A stretch of 64,000 nucleotides of DNA from CAXXOK01 sp963675365 (GTDB lineage Bacteria > Bacillota > Clostridia > Christensenellales > Aristaeellaceae): positions 434,001-498,000 of the forward strand of contig CAXXVA010000001.1 in NCBI GenBank assembly GCA_963675365.2, in the 5' to 3' direction. A program made the position numbers and the translations under genes. Positions 51,856 through 58,854 of the stretch are shown one piece after another; position 1 is the stretch's first letter, and the number at the start of each line of letters is the position of its first letter. Under the pieces are notes generated by a model. That model was given only the letters and a program-made list of their open reading frames with translations, searched no databases and was not told where the DNA came from.

Positions 51856-52644
51856 ATGGATTCTGCGTACAAAAAACTGCGCCGTTTCAACATGATCATG
51901 GGTGCCCTCCACCTGATCCAGGGCGTCTTGATGATCTTCCTGGCGACCAGCGTGATCCAGAAAATCGCGGAATTCTCCCCGACGGTCACGCATGTTTACC
52001 TGACCTACAATGTAGAAACCCAATCGCTGGAAAGCGCGTCCCGCGCGCTGTTTCAATTGCCGTTCGGCATTCTGACGGGCGTGTTCCTGCTGCTGTCCGC
52101 CCTGGCGCACGCGCTGATCTCCATCCCCAAAAAGCTCAACGAGATTTATAACCGGGATCTGCAGCGGGGCATTAACAAATTCCGCTGGTTTGAGTACGCG
52201 CTGAGCTCGTCGATCATGATCGTGCTGATCGCGACGCTGTTTGGCATCTACGACATCGCTTCGCTCCTGCTGATCTTTGTCGTCAACGCGGCGATGAACA
52301 TGTTCGGGCTTGTGATGGAGCAGCTCAACGCGGGGCAAAGCGAAGGCAAGATCATTTGGGGGCCCTTCGTGTGGGGCGCGCTCGCGGGTCTCGCGCCCTG
52401 GGCGGCGATCCTTTCCTATATGATCGGCACGGGGAACTTCGGACAGGTTCCGTGGTTTGTATGGGCGATCGTCGCTACATATTTCGTGATGTTCAACACC
52501 TTCCCGGTCAATATGATCCTGCAATATAAAAAGGTCGGCCGGTGGAAGAACTACCTATACGGCGAGCGGACCTATATCGTCCTGAGCCTGGTCGCCAAGT
52601 CCATCCTCGCATGGCTGGTGCTGTTTGGCGCCATGCAGCCGTAA
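51856..52644 (+). CDS. Heliorhodopsin
   Basis: A 262-residue, seven-helix retinal protein of the heliorhodopsin family, which sits in the membrane with inverted topology and is thought to sense light rather than pump ions. The match is strong by eye to the actinobacterial prototype: FRWFEYALSSSIMIVLIA with counterion Glu113, GERTYIVLSLVAKSILAW with the Schiff-base Lys248, and the conserved histidines at 19 (ALHLIQG) and 85 (SALAHALIS). Helix order and length (prototype about 253) agree. I place the start at the ATG 7 nt after AAGGAGG (51856); an ATG two codons earlier is too close. It has its own extended -10 promoter and terminator. No retinal-synthesis gene is in the window. Confidence 0.93.
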   Translation: MDSAYKKLRRFNMIMGALHLIQGVLMIFLATSVIQKIAEFSPTVTHVYLTYNVETQSLESASRALFQLPFGILTGVFLLLSALAHALISIPKKLNEIYNRDLQRGINKFRWFEYALSSSIMIVLIATLFGIYDIASLLLIFVVNAAMNMFGLVMEQLNAGQSEGKIIWGPFVWGALAGLAPWAAILSYMIGTGNFGQVPWFVWAIVATYFVMFNTFPVNMILQYKKVGRWKNYLYGERTYIVLSLVAKSILAWLVLFGAMQP

Positions 52645-52667
52645 ACCGGCGAAACCCCCGCAGCCAT

Positions 52668-52700
52668 AAGCCCCATGAGCCGCTGATCTGACGGGGCTTT
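52668..52700 (+). terminator. Terminator of the heliorhodopsin gene
   Basis: Arms AAGCCCC (52668-52674) and GGGGCTT (52693-52699) separated by 18 nt, followed by TTTGGG; a moderate terminator. Confidence 0.5.
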
Positions 52701-52726
52701 GGGTCTGCATTCCCGCCCCGGTTTCA

Positions 52727-52755
52727 TTGACAACTTATCACCCCGATGATAAGAT
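52727..52755 (+). promoter_or_regulatory. Promoter of the DUF1858 gene with overlapping palindrome
   Basis: TTGACA (52727-52732), 17-nt spacer, TAAGAT (52750-52755). An inverted repeat CTTATCA-CCCCGA-TGATAAG (52734-52740 and 52747-52753) fills the spacer and enters the -10, so a protein bound there would block RNA polymerase. I do not recognise the regulator. Confidence 0.7.
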
Positions 52756-52798
52756 GAAAACGGACTTTTGTCCATTGATGAAAGCGAGGAAGAATTTT

Positions 52799-53005
52799 AT
52801 GGCAACAGTTAACAAAAATATGTCAATCATTGATGTTTTGAATGTAGATCCCGGTACCGCGCACATCCTGCTTGAGTACGGGATGCACTGCCTTGGCTGC
52901 CCCCACGCGACGGCGGAATCGCTTGCCGACGCTTGCGCGGCGCACGGTTCGGATCCCGAAGTTCTTGTGGAAAAACTGAACGCGTATTTATCACAGAAGG
53001 ATTAA
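52799..53005 (+). CDS. DUF1858 redox-disulfide protein
   Basis: A 68-residue protein of the DUF1858 family (hybrid-cluster-protein-associated redox disulfide domain). It shows NKNMSIIDVLNVDPGTAHILLEYGMHCLGCPHATAESL, with the CLGC pair as putative redox disulfide. The family is common in anaerobes and often next to stress or nitrosative-stress genes. GAGGAAG precedes the ATG; an upstream in-frame ATG at 52727 lies in the promoter. A ferritin-like gene follows. Confidence 0.88.
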   Translation: MATVNKNMSIIDVLNVDPGTAHILLEYGMHCLGCPHATAESLADACAAHGSDPEVLVEKLNAYLSQKD

Positions 53006-53021
53006 CCGGCGTAACAATTGT

Positions 53022-53056
53022 CCTGTATCCCTTGCACAGCAAGGGATACAGGTTTT
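53022..53056 (+). terminator. Terminator after the DUF1858 gene
   Basis: A perfect 13-bp stem (53022-53034 with 53040-53052), 5-nt loop and TTTT. Confidence 0.85.
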
Positions 53057-53118
53057 CCACATCCGTTTTTGATTCATTGTGGAAATCCTATGGATAACAG
53101 ACGGGAAGGACTATGGAA

Positions 53119-53580
53119 ATGCTGATCAAATCCGGACAGGAAGCGCTTTTCGTGGCCATCGAAATGGAGCGCGGCGCCGTGCAGACCTATGAGCGCGCCC
53201 TGATGCTGACCGATCCCAAGGACGAATCCCAAAAGGAACTCAGGCAGCAGCTTTTGATCATTTTAAGCGACGAGCAGCAGCATCTGGCGAAGTTCCAGTC
53301 GCTGTACGAGGGACTGGACGAGACCATCGAAGAACAGCTGATGCTTTCGGCCGTCGCCTCCTCGGTGCTGTTTGAGGGCGGGCTGATGGGCGCCGTGCGG
53401 AGCGGCATGCTGAAAAGCAAGGAAAGCCTGATGGATTTCGCCAAAGGCGCCGAAAAGAAAGCCGCCGAAACCTACCGCGGCTTTGCGGGCGCCTGCGGGG
53501 ACAATGAAACGGCGGGCGTTTTGCTGTCTATCGCACGCGAGGAAGACCGGCACCTGCACACCCTCCGCAACTATATGTGA
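53119..53580 (+). CDS. Ferritin-like (rubrerythrin-fold) protein
   Basis: A 153-residue four-helix protein with repeated metal-ligand-like motifs: AIEMERGAVQTYERAL, LSDEQQHLAKF, AEKKAAETYRGFA, and REEDRHLHTLRNY. This E...E-x-x-H pattern fits a di-iron ferritin-like domain, as in rubrerythrins without the rubredoxin tail, so peroxide or iron handling is likely. I chose the ATG at 53119, which sits 8 nt after GGGAAGGA; an ATG at 53113 is only 2 nt from it. It follows the DUF1858 gene but is separated by a terminator. Confidence 0.8.
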   Translation: MLIKSGQEALFVAIEMERGAVQTYERALMLTDPKDESQKELRQQLLIILSDEQQHLAKFQSLYEGLDETIEEQLMLSAVASSVLFEGGLMGAVRSGMLKSKESLMDFAKGAEKKAAETYRGFAGACGDNETAGVLLSIAREEDRHLHTLRNYM

Positions 53581-53618
53581 ACCCCGGCTTTCATTCTAAC
53601 GCGGAAAGAAGGATGAAC

Positions 53619-54113
53619 ATGTCAAAGAAAATCACAGCCCAGGCCATCGCGCTGTGCGGGATGATGGCGGCGATCATCTTCGTCGCCACCTATTTTCTGA
53701 AGATCCCCATGAACTACGGGTACATCCATCTGGGCGACGGCTTTATTCTGATCTCCGCCGCCATACTCGGCTGGCCCGCGGTGGTTGCCGCTGCGCTTGG
53801 CAGCATGCTTGCCGACCTGTTCGCAGGATATACCATCTACATGCTGCCGACCTTTGTGATCAAGGGCGCGGTCGCGGCACTCGCGGTGATTGCCAGCCGC
53901 CGGCACAGCCAGCCGGTGCAGATGTTTTATATGCTGATCGCCGAAGCCGCGATGGTGGTTGGGTATTTCCTCACGGAGTGGATCATCCTTGGTTTCGGCC
54001 TTGCGGCGGCAACGGCGGGAATTCTGGGGAACGTTCTGCAGGGCTTGAGCGGCGTTGCGATCTGGGCACTGCTGATGCCCGTCGCCAACCGTATCCGCAA
54101 ACAGCCGCAATAA
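53619..54113 (+). CDS. ECF transporter S component
   Basis: A 164-residue membrane protein with about five or six helices, marked by KITAQAIALCGMMAAIIFVATYFLKIP, the YIHLGDGFILISAAILGWPAVVAAALGSMLADLFAGY segment, and a basic C-terminus. This is the substrate-binding S-component of a vitamin-type ECF importer; the energising module is not encoded nearby and is likely shared. The substrate cannot be read from sequence. AAAGAAGG lies 6 nt before the chosen ATG. Confidence 0.82.
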   Translation: MSKKITAQAIALCGMMAAIIFVATYFLKIPMNYGYIHLGDGFILISAAILGWPAVVAAALGSMLADLFAGYTIYMLPTFVIKGAVAALAVIASRRHSQPVQMFYMLIAEAAMVVGYFLTEWIILGFGLAAATAGILGNVLQGLSGVAIWALLMPVANRIRKQPQ

Positions 54114-54134
54114 GGCGGCGTCCGCAGGTTACGC

Positions 54135-54163
54135 TTGCATTTTCGGCATTCCAATGGTAGTAT
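54135..54163 (+). promoter_or_regulatory. Promoter of secG
   Basis: TTGCAT, 17-nt spacer and TAGTAT, 30 nt before the secG start. Confidence 0.6.
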
Positions 54164-54193
54164 AGATTGATTAATTCCTTGGAGGTTTTCCGC

Positions 54194-54430
54194 ATGAGTT
54201 TAGTGCAATGGATTGTAGGCGTTCTGCTCCTGATCTCGGCGATCGTGATGATCGTAACCGTGCTTTTGCAAAGCGGCGCGCGTACGGGGCTTGGCGCGAT
54301 CGGCGGCGCGGCGGAGACGTTTTTTGGTAAAAGCAAGGCCAAGGGCATGGATGCCAAGCTGGCGCTGGTCACTAAGATCTGCACCGGCATCTTTGTAGCG
54401 CTGAGCATTGTGATGATGCTGCTGGGCTAA
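54194..54430 (+). CDS. secG: Preprotein translocase subunit SecG
   Basis: A 78-residue two-helix subunit of the SecYEG channel. It shows LVQWIVGVLLLISAIVMIVTVLLQSG, the conserved loop GAIGGAAETFFGKSKAKGMDAKL, and a second helix ending MMLLG. GGAGG precedes the ATG. A clear promoter and terminator flank it, so it is a single gene; the usual partners rnr and smpB are not adjacent. Confidence 0.93.
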   Translation: MSLVQWIVGVLLLISAIVMIVTVLLQSGARTGLGAIGGAAETFFGKSKAKGMDAKLALVTKICTGIFVALSIVMMLLG

Positions 54431-54446
54431 CCGAAGCTTATATCCA

Positions 54447-54477
54447 TACAGCCCTCCGCATGCCGGAGGGCTGTTTT
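54447..54477 (+). terminator. Terminator of secG
   Basis: A perfect 11-bp stem (54447-54457 with 54463-54473), 5-nt loop and TTTTT. Confidence 0.9.
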
Positions 54478-54496
54478 TGATGAAAAGGAGAACGAG

Positions 54497-55150
54497 ATGA
54501 CCCCGGAAATCCTTCTGCGCCTTGAGACCCCTGACGATACCCGTGCGGTGGAAGCGCTCACCCGTGAGGCGTTTTGGAACCTGCACGGACCCGGCTGCGA
54601 CGAGCACTATCTGGCGCATAGTCTGCGGCAGGCGGATGATTTTATTCCGGCGCTGGATTTTGTCGCTGAAATCAACGGCGCAATCGCCGGCAACATCATG
54701 TATGCCAAATCAAAGATTGCGCTGGACAAGGGCGGCGAACTGCCCGTGATTACCTTCGGCCCGGTCGCTGTTCTGCCGCAGTACCAGCGGAAGGGCGTCG
54801 GACGGAAGCTGATTGCGCATACCCTGGCGCTTGCGGCGCAGATGGGCTATCCAGCCGTGCTGATCTACGGCGACCCCGCGTATTACGGCCGCCTGGGCTT
54901 CAGACCAGCCGAAGACTTCGGTATCGGCTCGGAACACGACGAGTACTGCGCGGCGCTCCAGGCCATCGAGCTGCGTCCGGACGCGCTCCAAAACGCGGCG
55001 GGGCGCTTTTTGGAATCGCCCGCGTATCATATCGACGAAGCCGCCGCATCCGCGTTCAACCTGGTCTTTCCGCCGAAAGACAAACAAACCGGCACGCCCT
55101 CCCAGCAGCGCTTCCTGGAAGTCGTAGCCATGCGCAAGCCGAGAAATTGA
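54497..55150 (+). CDS. GNAT-family N-acetyltransferase (YhbS-like)
   Basis: A 217-residue acetyltransferase with N-terminal GNAT fold: FVAEINGAIAGNIMY, ITFGPVAVLPQYQRKGVGRKLIAHTL (acetyl-CoA loop), and IYGDPAYYGRLGFRPA. The last 70 residues form the extension usual in YhbS-type proteins. AAAAGGAG precedes the ATG. The substrate is unknown. Confidence 0.87.
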   Translation: MTPEILLRLETPDDTRAVEALTREAFWNLHGPGCDEHYLAHSLRQADDFIPALDFVAEINGAIAGNIMYAKSKIALDKGGELPVITFGPVAVLPQYQRKGVGRKLIAHTLALAAQMGYPAVLIYGDPAYYGRLGFRPAEDFGIGSEHDEYCAALQAIELRPDALQNAAGRFLESPAYHIDEAAASAFNLVFPPKDKQTGTPSQQRFLEVVAMRKPRN

Positions 55151-55210
55151 GAACGATAGAGGGTTCCACTCCTTAAACCCCCTGGCAAGGGCTTTGCCTG
55201 AACCCATCAC

Positions 55211-55235
55211 AAAGGCCGCGCAATGCACGGCCTTT
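55211..55235 (+). terminator. Terminator after the YhbS-like gene
   Basis: An 8-bp stem AAAGGCCG / CGGCCTTT with a 9-nt loop; weak T-run. Confidence 0.5.
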
Positions 55236-55267
55236 GATGCGTGGGTCAGGATCACTGCCCCTGTTCA

Positions 55268-55296
55268 GGGTACTAGGGATGAAGTCCCTAGTACCC
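55268..55296 (-). terminator. Hairpin at the end of htpG
   Basis: A perfect 12-bp inverted repeat GGGTACTAGGGA / TCCCTAGTACCC with a 5-nt loop starts at the htpG stop codon. There is no T-run. Confidence 0.5.
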
Positions 55297-57155
55297 TACT
55301 TCACAAGCTTTAAAAGCTTGTTGGAGCGGGCCAGGAACGCGGTGATCTCTTCCTTTTCCAGCGGGCGGACGCTCATACGCGCCAGATCGTAAAGCTGGGC
55401 GGCGATCATGGCTTTGGTATCCGCATCGGTTTCTGTCAGCAGACGCTGTACCACGCCGTCGGCGCGATTGAGGATCAGGGTGTGCCGTTCGGGCATTTTA
55501 AACTCCTGCCCGTAGATTTTTGACATCTCGCTGAAGCGGCGGCCCTGCTCGTCCTGCACCAAAAGCGCGGAAGTATCGGTGTCGGTCAGGGTTTGGAGCT
55601 TGATCTCCAGCTCCTTGTTGCCGGTGGCCTCGTCAAACAGCGCTTTGAGAGCTTTTTCGTTCTCTTCGGTCTGCTTCTTGGCTTCTTCGTCGGCTTCTTC
55701 CTCTTTGGTGAAGGTGGCGGCGTCGCCGTCCACACGCACGAAGTGCAGGCCTTCCACGCCCGCGGAGTATTCCATGAAGGAGACGAAGTTCAGGTCGATC
55801 AGGCTGTCGAGCACCACCACGTCGATCTCCTGCTTTTCATACAGGGCGATGGACGCGGACTGGCGGGTGGGTTCGCTGGCGTAGACGACCTTTTTGCCGA
55901 GCTTGCCTTCGTTCTTCGCCAGGTATTCCTGCAGGGTAAAGTACTCGCCCTTGGTGGTCTTGAACAGGATCGAGTCCTTGACCATATCGAAGAACTTGCC
56001 GTCGCGCATGCAGCCGTACTTGACGAAGGGATGGATATCGTCCCAGTATTTCTGGTAGTCCTCGCGCTCGTTCTTGTAAAGCCCGGTCAGCCGGTCGGCC
56101 ACCTTGCGGGTGATGTAGGCGGAAAGCTTTCTGACATAGCCGTCGTTTTGCAGGAAGGAACGGCTGACGTTGAGGGGCAGGTCCGGGCAGTCGATAACGC
56201 CCTTTAAGAGCATCAGGAAATCAGGAATGACCTCCTTGATGTTGTTGGCGACGAACACCTGGCCGGAAAACAGCTTGATCTCGCCCTCGCGGGTGCCAAA
56301 ATCGTTGCTGAGCTTGGGGAAATACAGGATGCCCTTGAGGTTAAAGGGATAATCCACATTCAGGTGCACGTAGAACAAGGGCTCGTCGAACACATGGAAG
56401 ACCTTTTTATAGAAATCCTTGTATTCCTGGTCCGTGCAGTCCTTGGGCTGCTTAAGCCACAGGGCGGGCGTATCGTTGATGTGGACAGGCTCTTTGGGCT
56501 TTTCGTCCTTTGCCTCTTCGCCCTCTTTTTTCGGTTCTTCGGGTTTGATCGCCTCGAAATATACCGGCTGGGCCATGAACTCGCAGTAACGGCGAAGCAC
56601 TTCGAGCACCTTGTGCTCGTGGGTGAACTCTTCCTCGTCGTCGGCAAGCTCCAGGGTGATGGTCGTGCCCCGCGTTTCGCGAGTGCCGTCGGACAGCTTA
56701 TACTTCATGCCGTCTTCGCTCTCCCACTGCACGGGGGTTGCGCCTTCGGCATCGCTCAGCGTTTGGATGGTCACCTTTTTGGCGACCATGAACGCCGAAT
56801 AGAAGCCCAGGCCGAAGTGGCCGATGATGCCGCCCTTGTTTTCGCCCTCGTAGTTTTTCAAAAACTCCTCGGCGCTGGAAAACGCGACCTGATTGATGTA
56901 CTTTTTCACCTCGTCGGCGGTCATGCCGATGCCGTTATCGGAAAAGCGCAGCTCTTTCTTCTCGGTATTGAGCGTCACCGTTACGCGGTACTCGTCCTCC
57001 GCGCCGGGGTGTGCCATCTGCTGCTTGACAATCGCGTCGCAGCCGTTGGAGACCATTTCGCGGATGAAAATATCCTTATCGGAATACAGCCAACGCTTGA
57101 TGATCGGCATGATATTCTTGGCATGAATGGAAATATTGCCCTTGCTTTGCGCCAT
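55296..57155 (-). CDS. htpG: Chaperone HtpG (bacterial Hsp90)
   Basis: ATP-dependent dimeric chaperone, 619 residues. It shows the N-terminal GHKL ATPase motifs (FIREMVSNGCDAI, LRFSDNGIGMTADEV, GHFGLGFYSAFMVA, GTTITLEL), the middle domain (PLFYVHLNVDYPFNLKGILYFPK, VSRSFLQND), and the C-terminal dimerisation domain. An acidic/lysine-rich stretch (PEEPKKEGEEAKDEKPKEP, about 204-222) resembles the charged linker. AAGGAGG precedes the ATG. It is transcribed from a promoter beside a perfect CIRCE element. Confidence 0.97.
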   Translation of the reverse strand: MAQSKGNISIHAKNIMPIIKRWLYSDKDIFIREMVSNGCDAIVKQQMAHPGAEDEYRVTVTLNTEKKELRFSDNGIGMTADEVKKYINQVAFSSAEEFLKNYEGENKGGIIGHFGLGFYSAFMVAKKVTIQTLSDAEGATPVQWESEDGMKYKLSDGTRETRGTTITLELADDEEEFTHEHKVLEVLRRYCEFMAQPVYFEAIKPEEPKKEGEEAKDEKPKEPVHINDTPALWLKQPKDCTDQEYKDFYKKVFHVFDEPLFYVHLNVDYPFNLKGILYFPKLSNDFGTREGEIKLFSGQVFVANNIKEVIPDFLMLLKGVIDCPDLPLNVSRSFLQNDGYVRKLSAYITRKVADRLTGLYKNEREDYQKYWDDIHPFVKYGCMRDGKFFDMVKDSILFKTTKGEYFTLQEYLAKNEGKLGKKVVYASEPTRQSASIALYEKQEIDVVVLDSLIDLNFVSFMEYSAGVEGLHFVRVDGDAATFTKEEEADEEAKKQTEENEKALKALFDEATGNKELEIKLQTLTDTDTSALLVQDEQGRRFSEMSKIYGQEFKMPERHTLILNRADGVVQRLLTETDADTKAMIAAQLYDLARMSVRPLEKEEITAFLARSNKLLKLVK

Positions 57156-57208
57156 GCAAAAGCCTCCTTAAACATGAATATTTGCGGCTTTCAGTACCGC
57201 ATATCCAT

Positions 57209-57237
57209 ATTTTATCACTTCAAAAACCGGATTGCAA
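57209..57237 (-). promoter_or_regulatory. Promoter of htpG
   Basis: Minus strand TTGCAA (57237-57232), 17-nt spacer, TAAAAT (57214-57209). Confidence 0.75.
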
Positions 57238-57245
57238 GATAAAAT

Positions 57246-57272
57246 TAGCACTCAACGATAATGAGTGCTAAC
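57246..57272. promoter_or_regulatory. CIRCE element (HrcA operator)
   Basis: A perfect TTAGCACTC-N9-GAGTGCTAA, the operator for the heat-shock repressor HrcA. It ends 9 nt upstream of the -35 box of htpG on the minus strand, so htpG is probably under HrcA control. Confidence 0.93.
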
Positions 57273-57299
57273 AGTTTTGGATTTTCAGCCGATTCTGGA

Positions 57300-57905
57300 T
57301 TATTCGATCGCTTCCCGGAGCAGTTTCTTATATTTTTCCGGCGGCATCAAGGTTTTGAGGACCGCCATCGAGTCTTTGAACTGGTTATCGTAACCCATGA
57401 TACTTTGGGATTTGAGCACCCGGAATCCGAGCGACGAATACAGCCCCACGGCGACATAACTGCAGGGCTGGCTGTGCAGGTACACCGGAAATCCGTCGAG
57501 CTCCGCAAAGCGTTCCAGCAGCTTCTGCATCAGCGCGCGGCCGATTCCCCTGCCCTGCTCCTTGGGCGATACCACCAGCCAGTGTACGGCGGGGATCAGG
57601 CGATCGCCGTCCTTTTCCCGCCAGGCGATCACGCATCCGGCAAACTCGTCTTTTGCATTGACAACGCAGATAAACCGCCGTTTCAGCGCTTCCAGCTCAC
57701 CGAAATACGTATCCCGGAAGTATTTGTACGCTTCCTCGAACGTATCAAAATCCTGGATCATGTGCTCAAGCCACGCCCATTCCATGGCGTCCCTGTCCCG
57801 ATAATCACGGAAGCGGTAACCCTCCGGCAGGCGAATAAAAGACGAAGTGTATCCTGTACACTTCATCAAAATATTATAATAGGGAATCCGGTGGTCAATG
57901 ATCAT
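57300..57905 (-). CDS. GNAT-family N-acetyltransferase
   Basis: A 201-residue acetyltransferase with FAGCVIAWREKDGDRLIPAVHWLVVSPKEQGRGIGRALMQKLLERF (acetyl-CoA loop QGRGIG) and YVAVGLYSSLGFRVL near the C-terminus. The N-terminal 90 residues carry RFRDYRDRDAMEWAWLEH. AGGAAG precedes the ATG. The target is unknown. It ends upstream of the CIRCE/htpG promoter. Confidence 0.87.
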   Translation of the reverse strand: MIIDHRIPYYNILMKCTGYTSSFIRLPEGYRFRDYRDRDAMEWAWLEHMIQDFDTFEEAYKYFRDTYFGELEALKRRFICVVNAKDEFAGCVIAWREKDGDRLIPAVHWLVVSPKEQGRGIGRALMQKLLERFAELDGFPVYLHSQPCSYVAVGLYSSLGFRVLKSQSIMGYDNQFKDSMAVLKTLMPPEKYKKLLREAIE

Positions 57906-58080
57906 AGAGAATCTTCCTGTCTGGTTTTCCCAAAGGCGAATGATGATGAAGAGCCTGTGCGATATCGCGATAGCATTTTGTCAGGTTGGGTTCTGACAAT
58001 CCGAAGTCGTAGCAGCGCTGCGTCGAGGATTGGAAGGCCCAAGACGGCGAAATGATAACCGGCAGCGCGCAGGGGATTGC

Positions 58081-58241
58081 GAGTGTGTTCACACAATCCG
58101 AAACGGTCAGTCTTCAGGCGATTTTTGTGCCAGGCGCGACGCTTTCGCGATGGAATACTGGAAGTATTTCGAGCGGAAGCAACAAAACATGGCGCAAAAA
58201 GTGGCAAAGCATGACCGTTTCGCGTTTGTGCGAACACACTC
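58081..58241. repeat. 161-bp imperfect palindrome between GNAT and tdk
   Basis: The two halves are inverted copies meeting near 58161. Matching pairs include GAGTGTGTTC (58081-58090) with GAACACACTC (58232-58241), GAAACGGTCA (58100-58109) with TGACCGTTTC (58212-58221), TTTTTGTGCCA (58122-58132) with TGGCGCAAAAA (58190-58200), and AATACT with AGTATT at the centre. Related motifs, ACAATCCGAA, occur in direct orientation near 57998 and 58092. No gene was found in 57906-58245. Confidence 0.7.
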
Positions 58242-58245
58242 ACTA

Positions 58246-58800
58246 TCATTCGCCTAAATTGCATTCCGTCCAGTGCTTGCGGCACAGTGCCGTGTAGCTT
58301 TCGTTGCCGCCCAACAGAATCTGCTCGCCCTCTTTGATGACTTTCCCATTATAAATACGCGTGGTGTAGGTGGCCTTTTTGCCGCACCAGCACACGGTTT
58401 TGATCTCCTCAATGGTATCCGCCCAGGCCATCAGCCACAGACTGCCCTCGAAGAACTCGCCGCGGAAGTCTGTGCGCAGGCCGTAGGCCACGACCGGAAC
58501 GTTCAGGTTGTCAACAATATGGATCAGATATTCGACCTGCGCCTTGGTGAGAAACTGGGCCTCGTCTACGATGACGCAATCGTAATCCGTTACGTCGTAA
58601 TTTTGGATGTTTTCAAAAAAGTCGCATTCGCAGCTCAGACCGCTGCGCGAAGCGACCATTTTCGCGCCGTCGCGCTTATCAAGCATGGGTTTGAGCATCA
58701 GAGCTTTCTGCCCGCGCTCCTGATAGTTGTACTGCACCATGATGGCATTTGCCGTTTTAGAAGAGCCCATCGCCCCGTACCGAAAATAGAGTTTAGCCAA
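58246..58800 (-). CDS. tdk: Thymidine kinase (type II)
   Basis: Salvage enzyme phosphorylating thymidine, 184 residues. It has the P-loop region YGAMGSSKTANAIMV, the catalytic DEAQFL motif, YGLRTDFRGEFFEGS (lasso region), and zinc-binding cysteines (VCWCGKKATYTTR and LCRKHW). The start is TTG at 58800 with GGAGGG upstream. The palindrome lies just beyond its stop codon. Confidence 0.95.
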   Translation of the reverse strand: MAKLYFRYGAMGSSKTANAIMVQYNYQERGQKALMLKPMLDKRDGAKMVASRSGLSCECDFFENIQNYDVTDYDCVIVDEAQFLTKAQVEYLIHIVDNLNVPVVAYGLRTDFRGEFFEGSLWLMAWADTIEEIKTVCWCGKKATYTTRIYNGKVIKEGEQILLGGNESYTALCRKHWTECNLGE

Positions 58801-58854
58801 ACGATACCCTCCACCTTATACCGCCCGGCTGACGGGCGGTGGTTTTACCTATGT

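Noticed and set aside
57902..58285. Minus-strand ORF (127 codons) over the palindrome
   Set aside because: It spans the inverted repeat, overlaps the end of tdk, lacks a ribosome binding site and resembles no protein.
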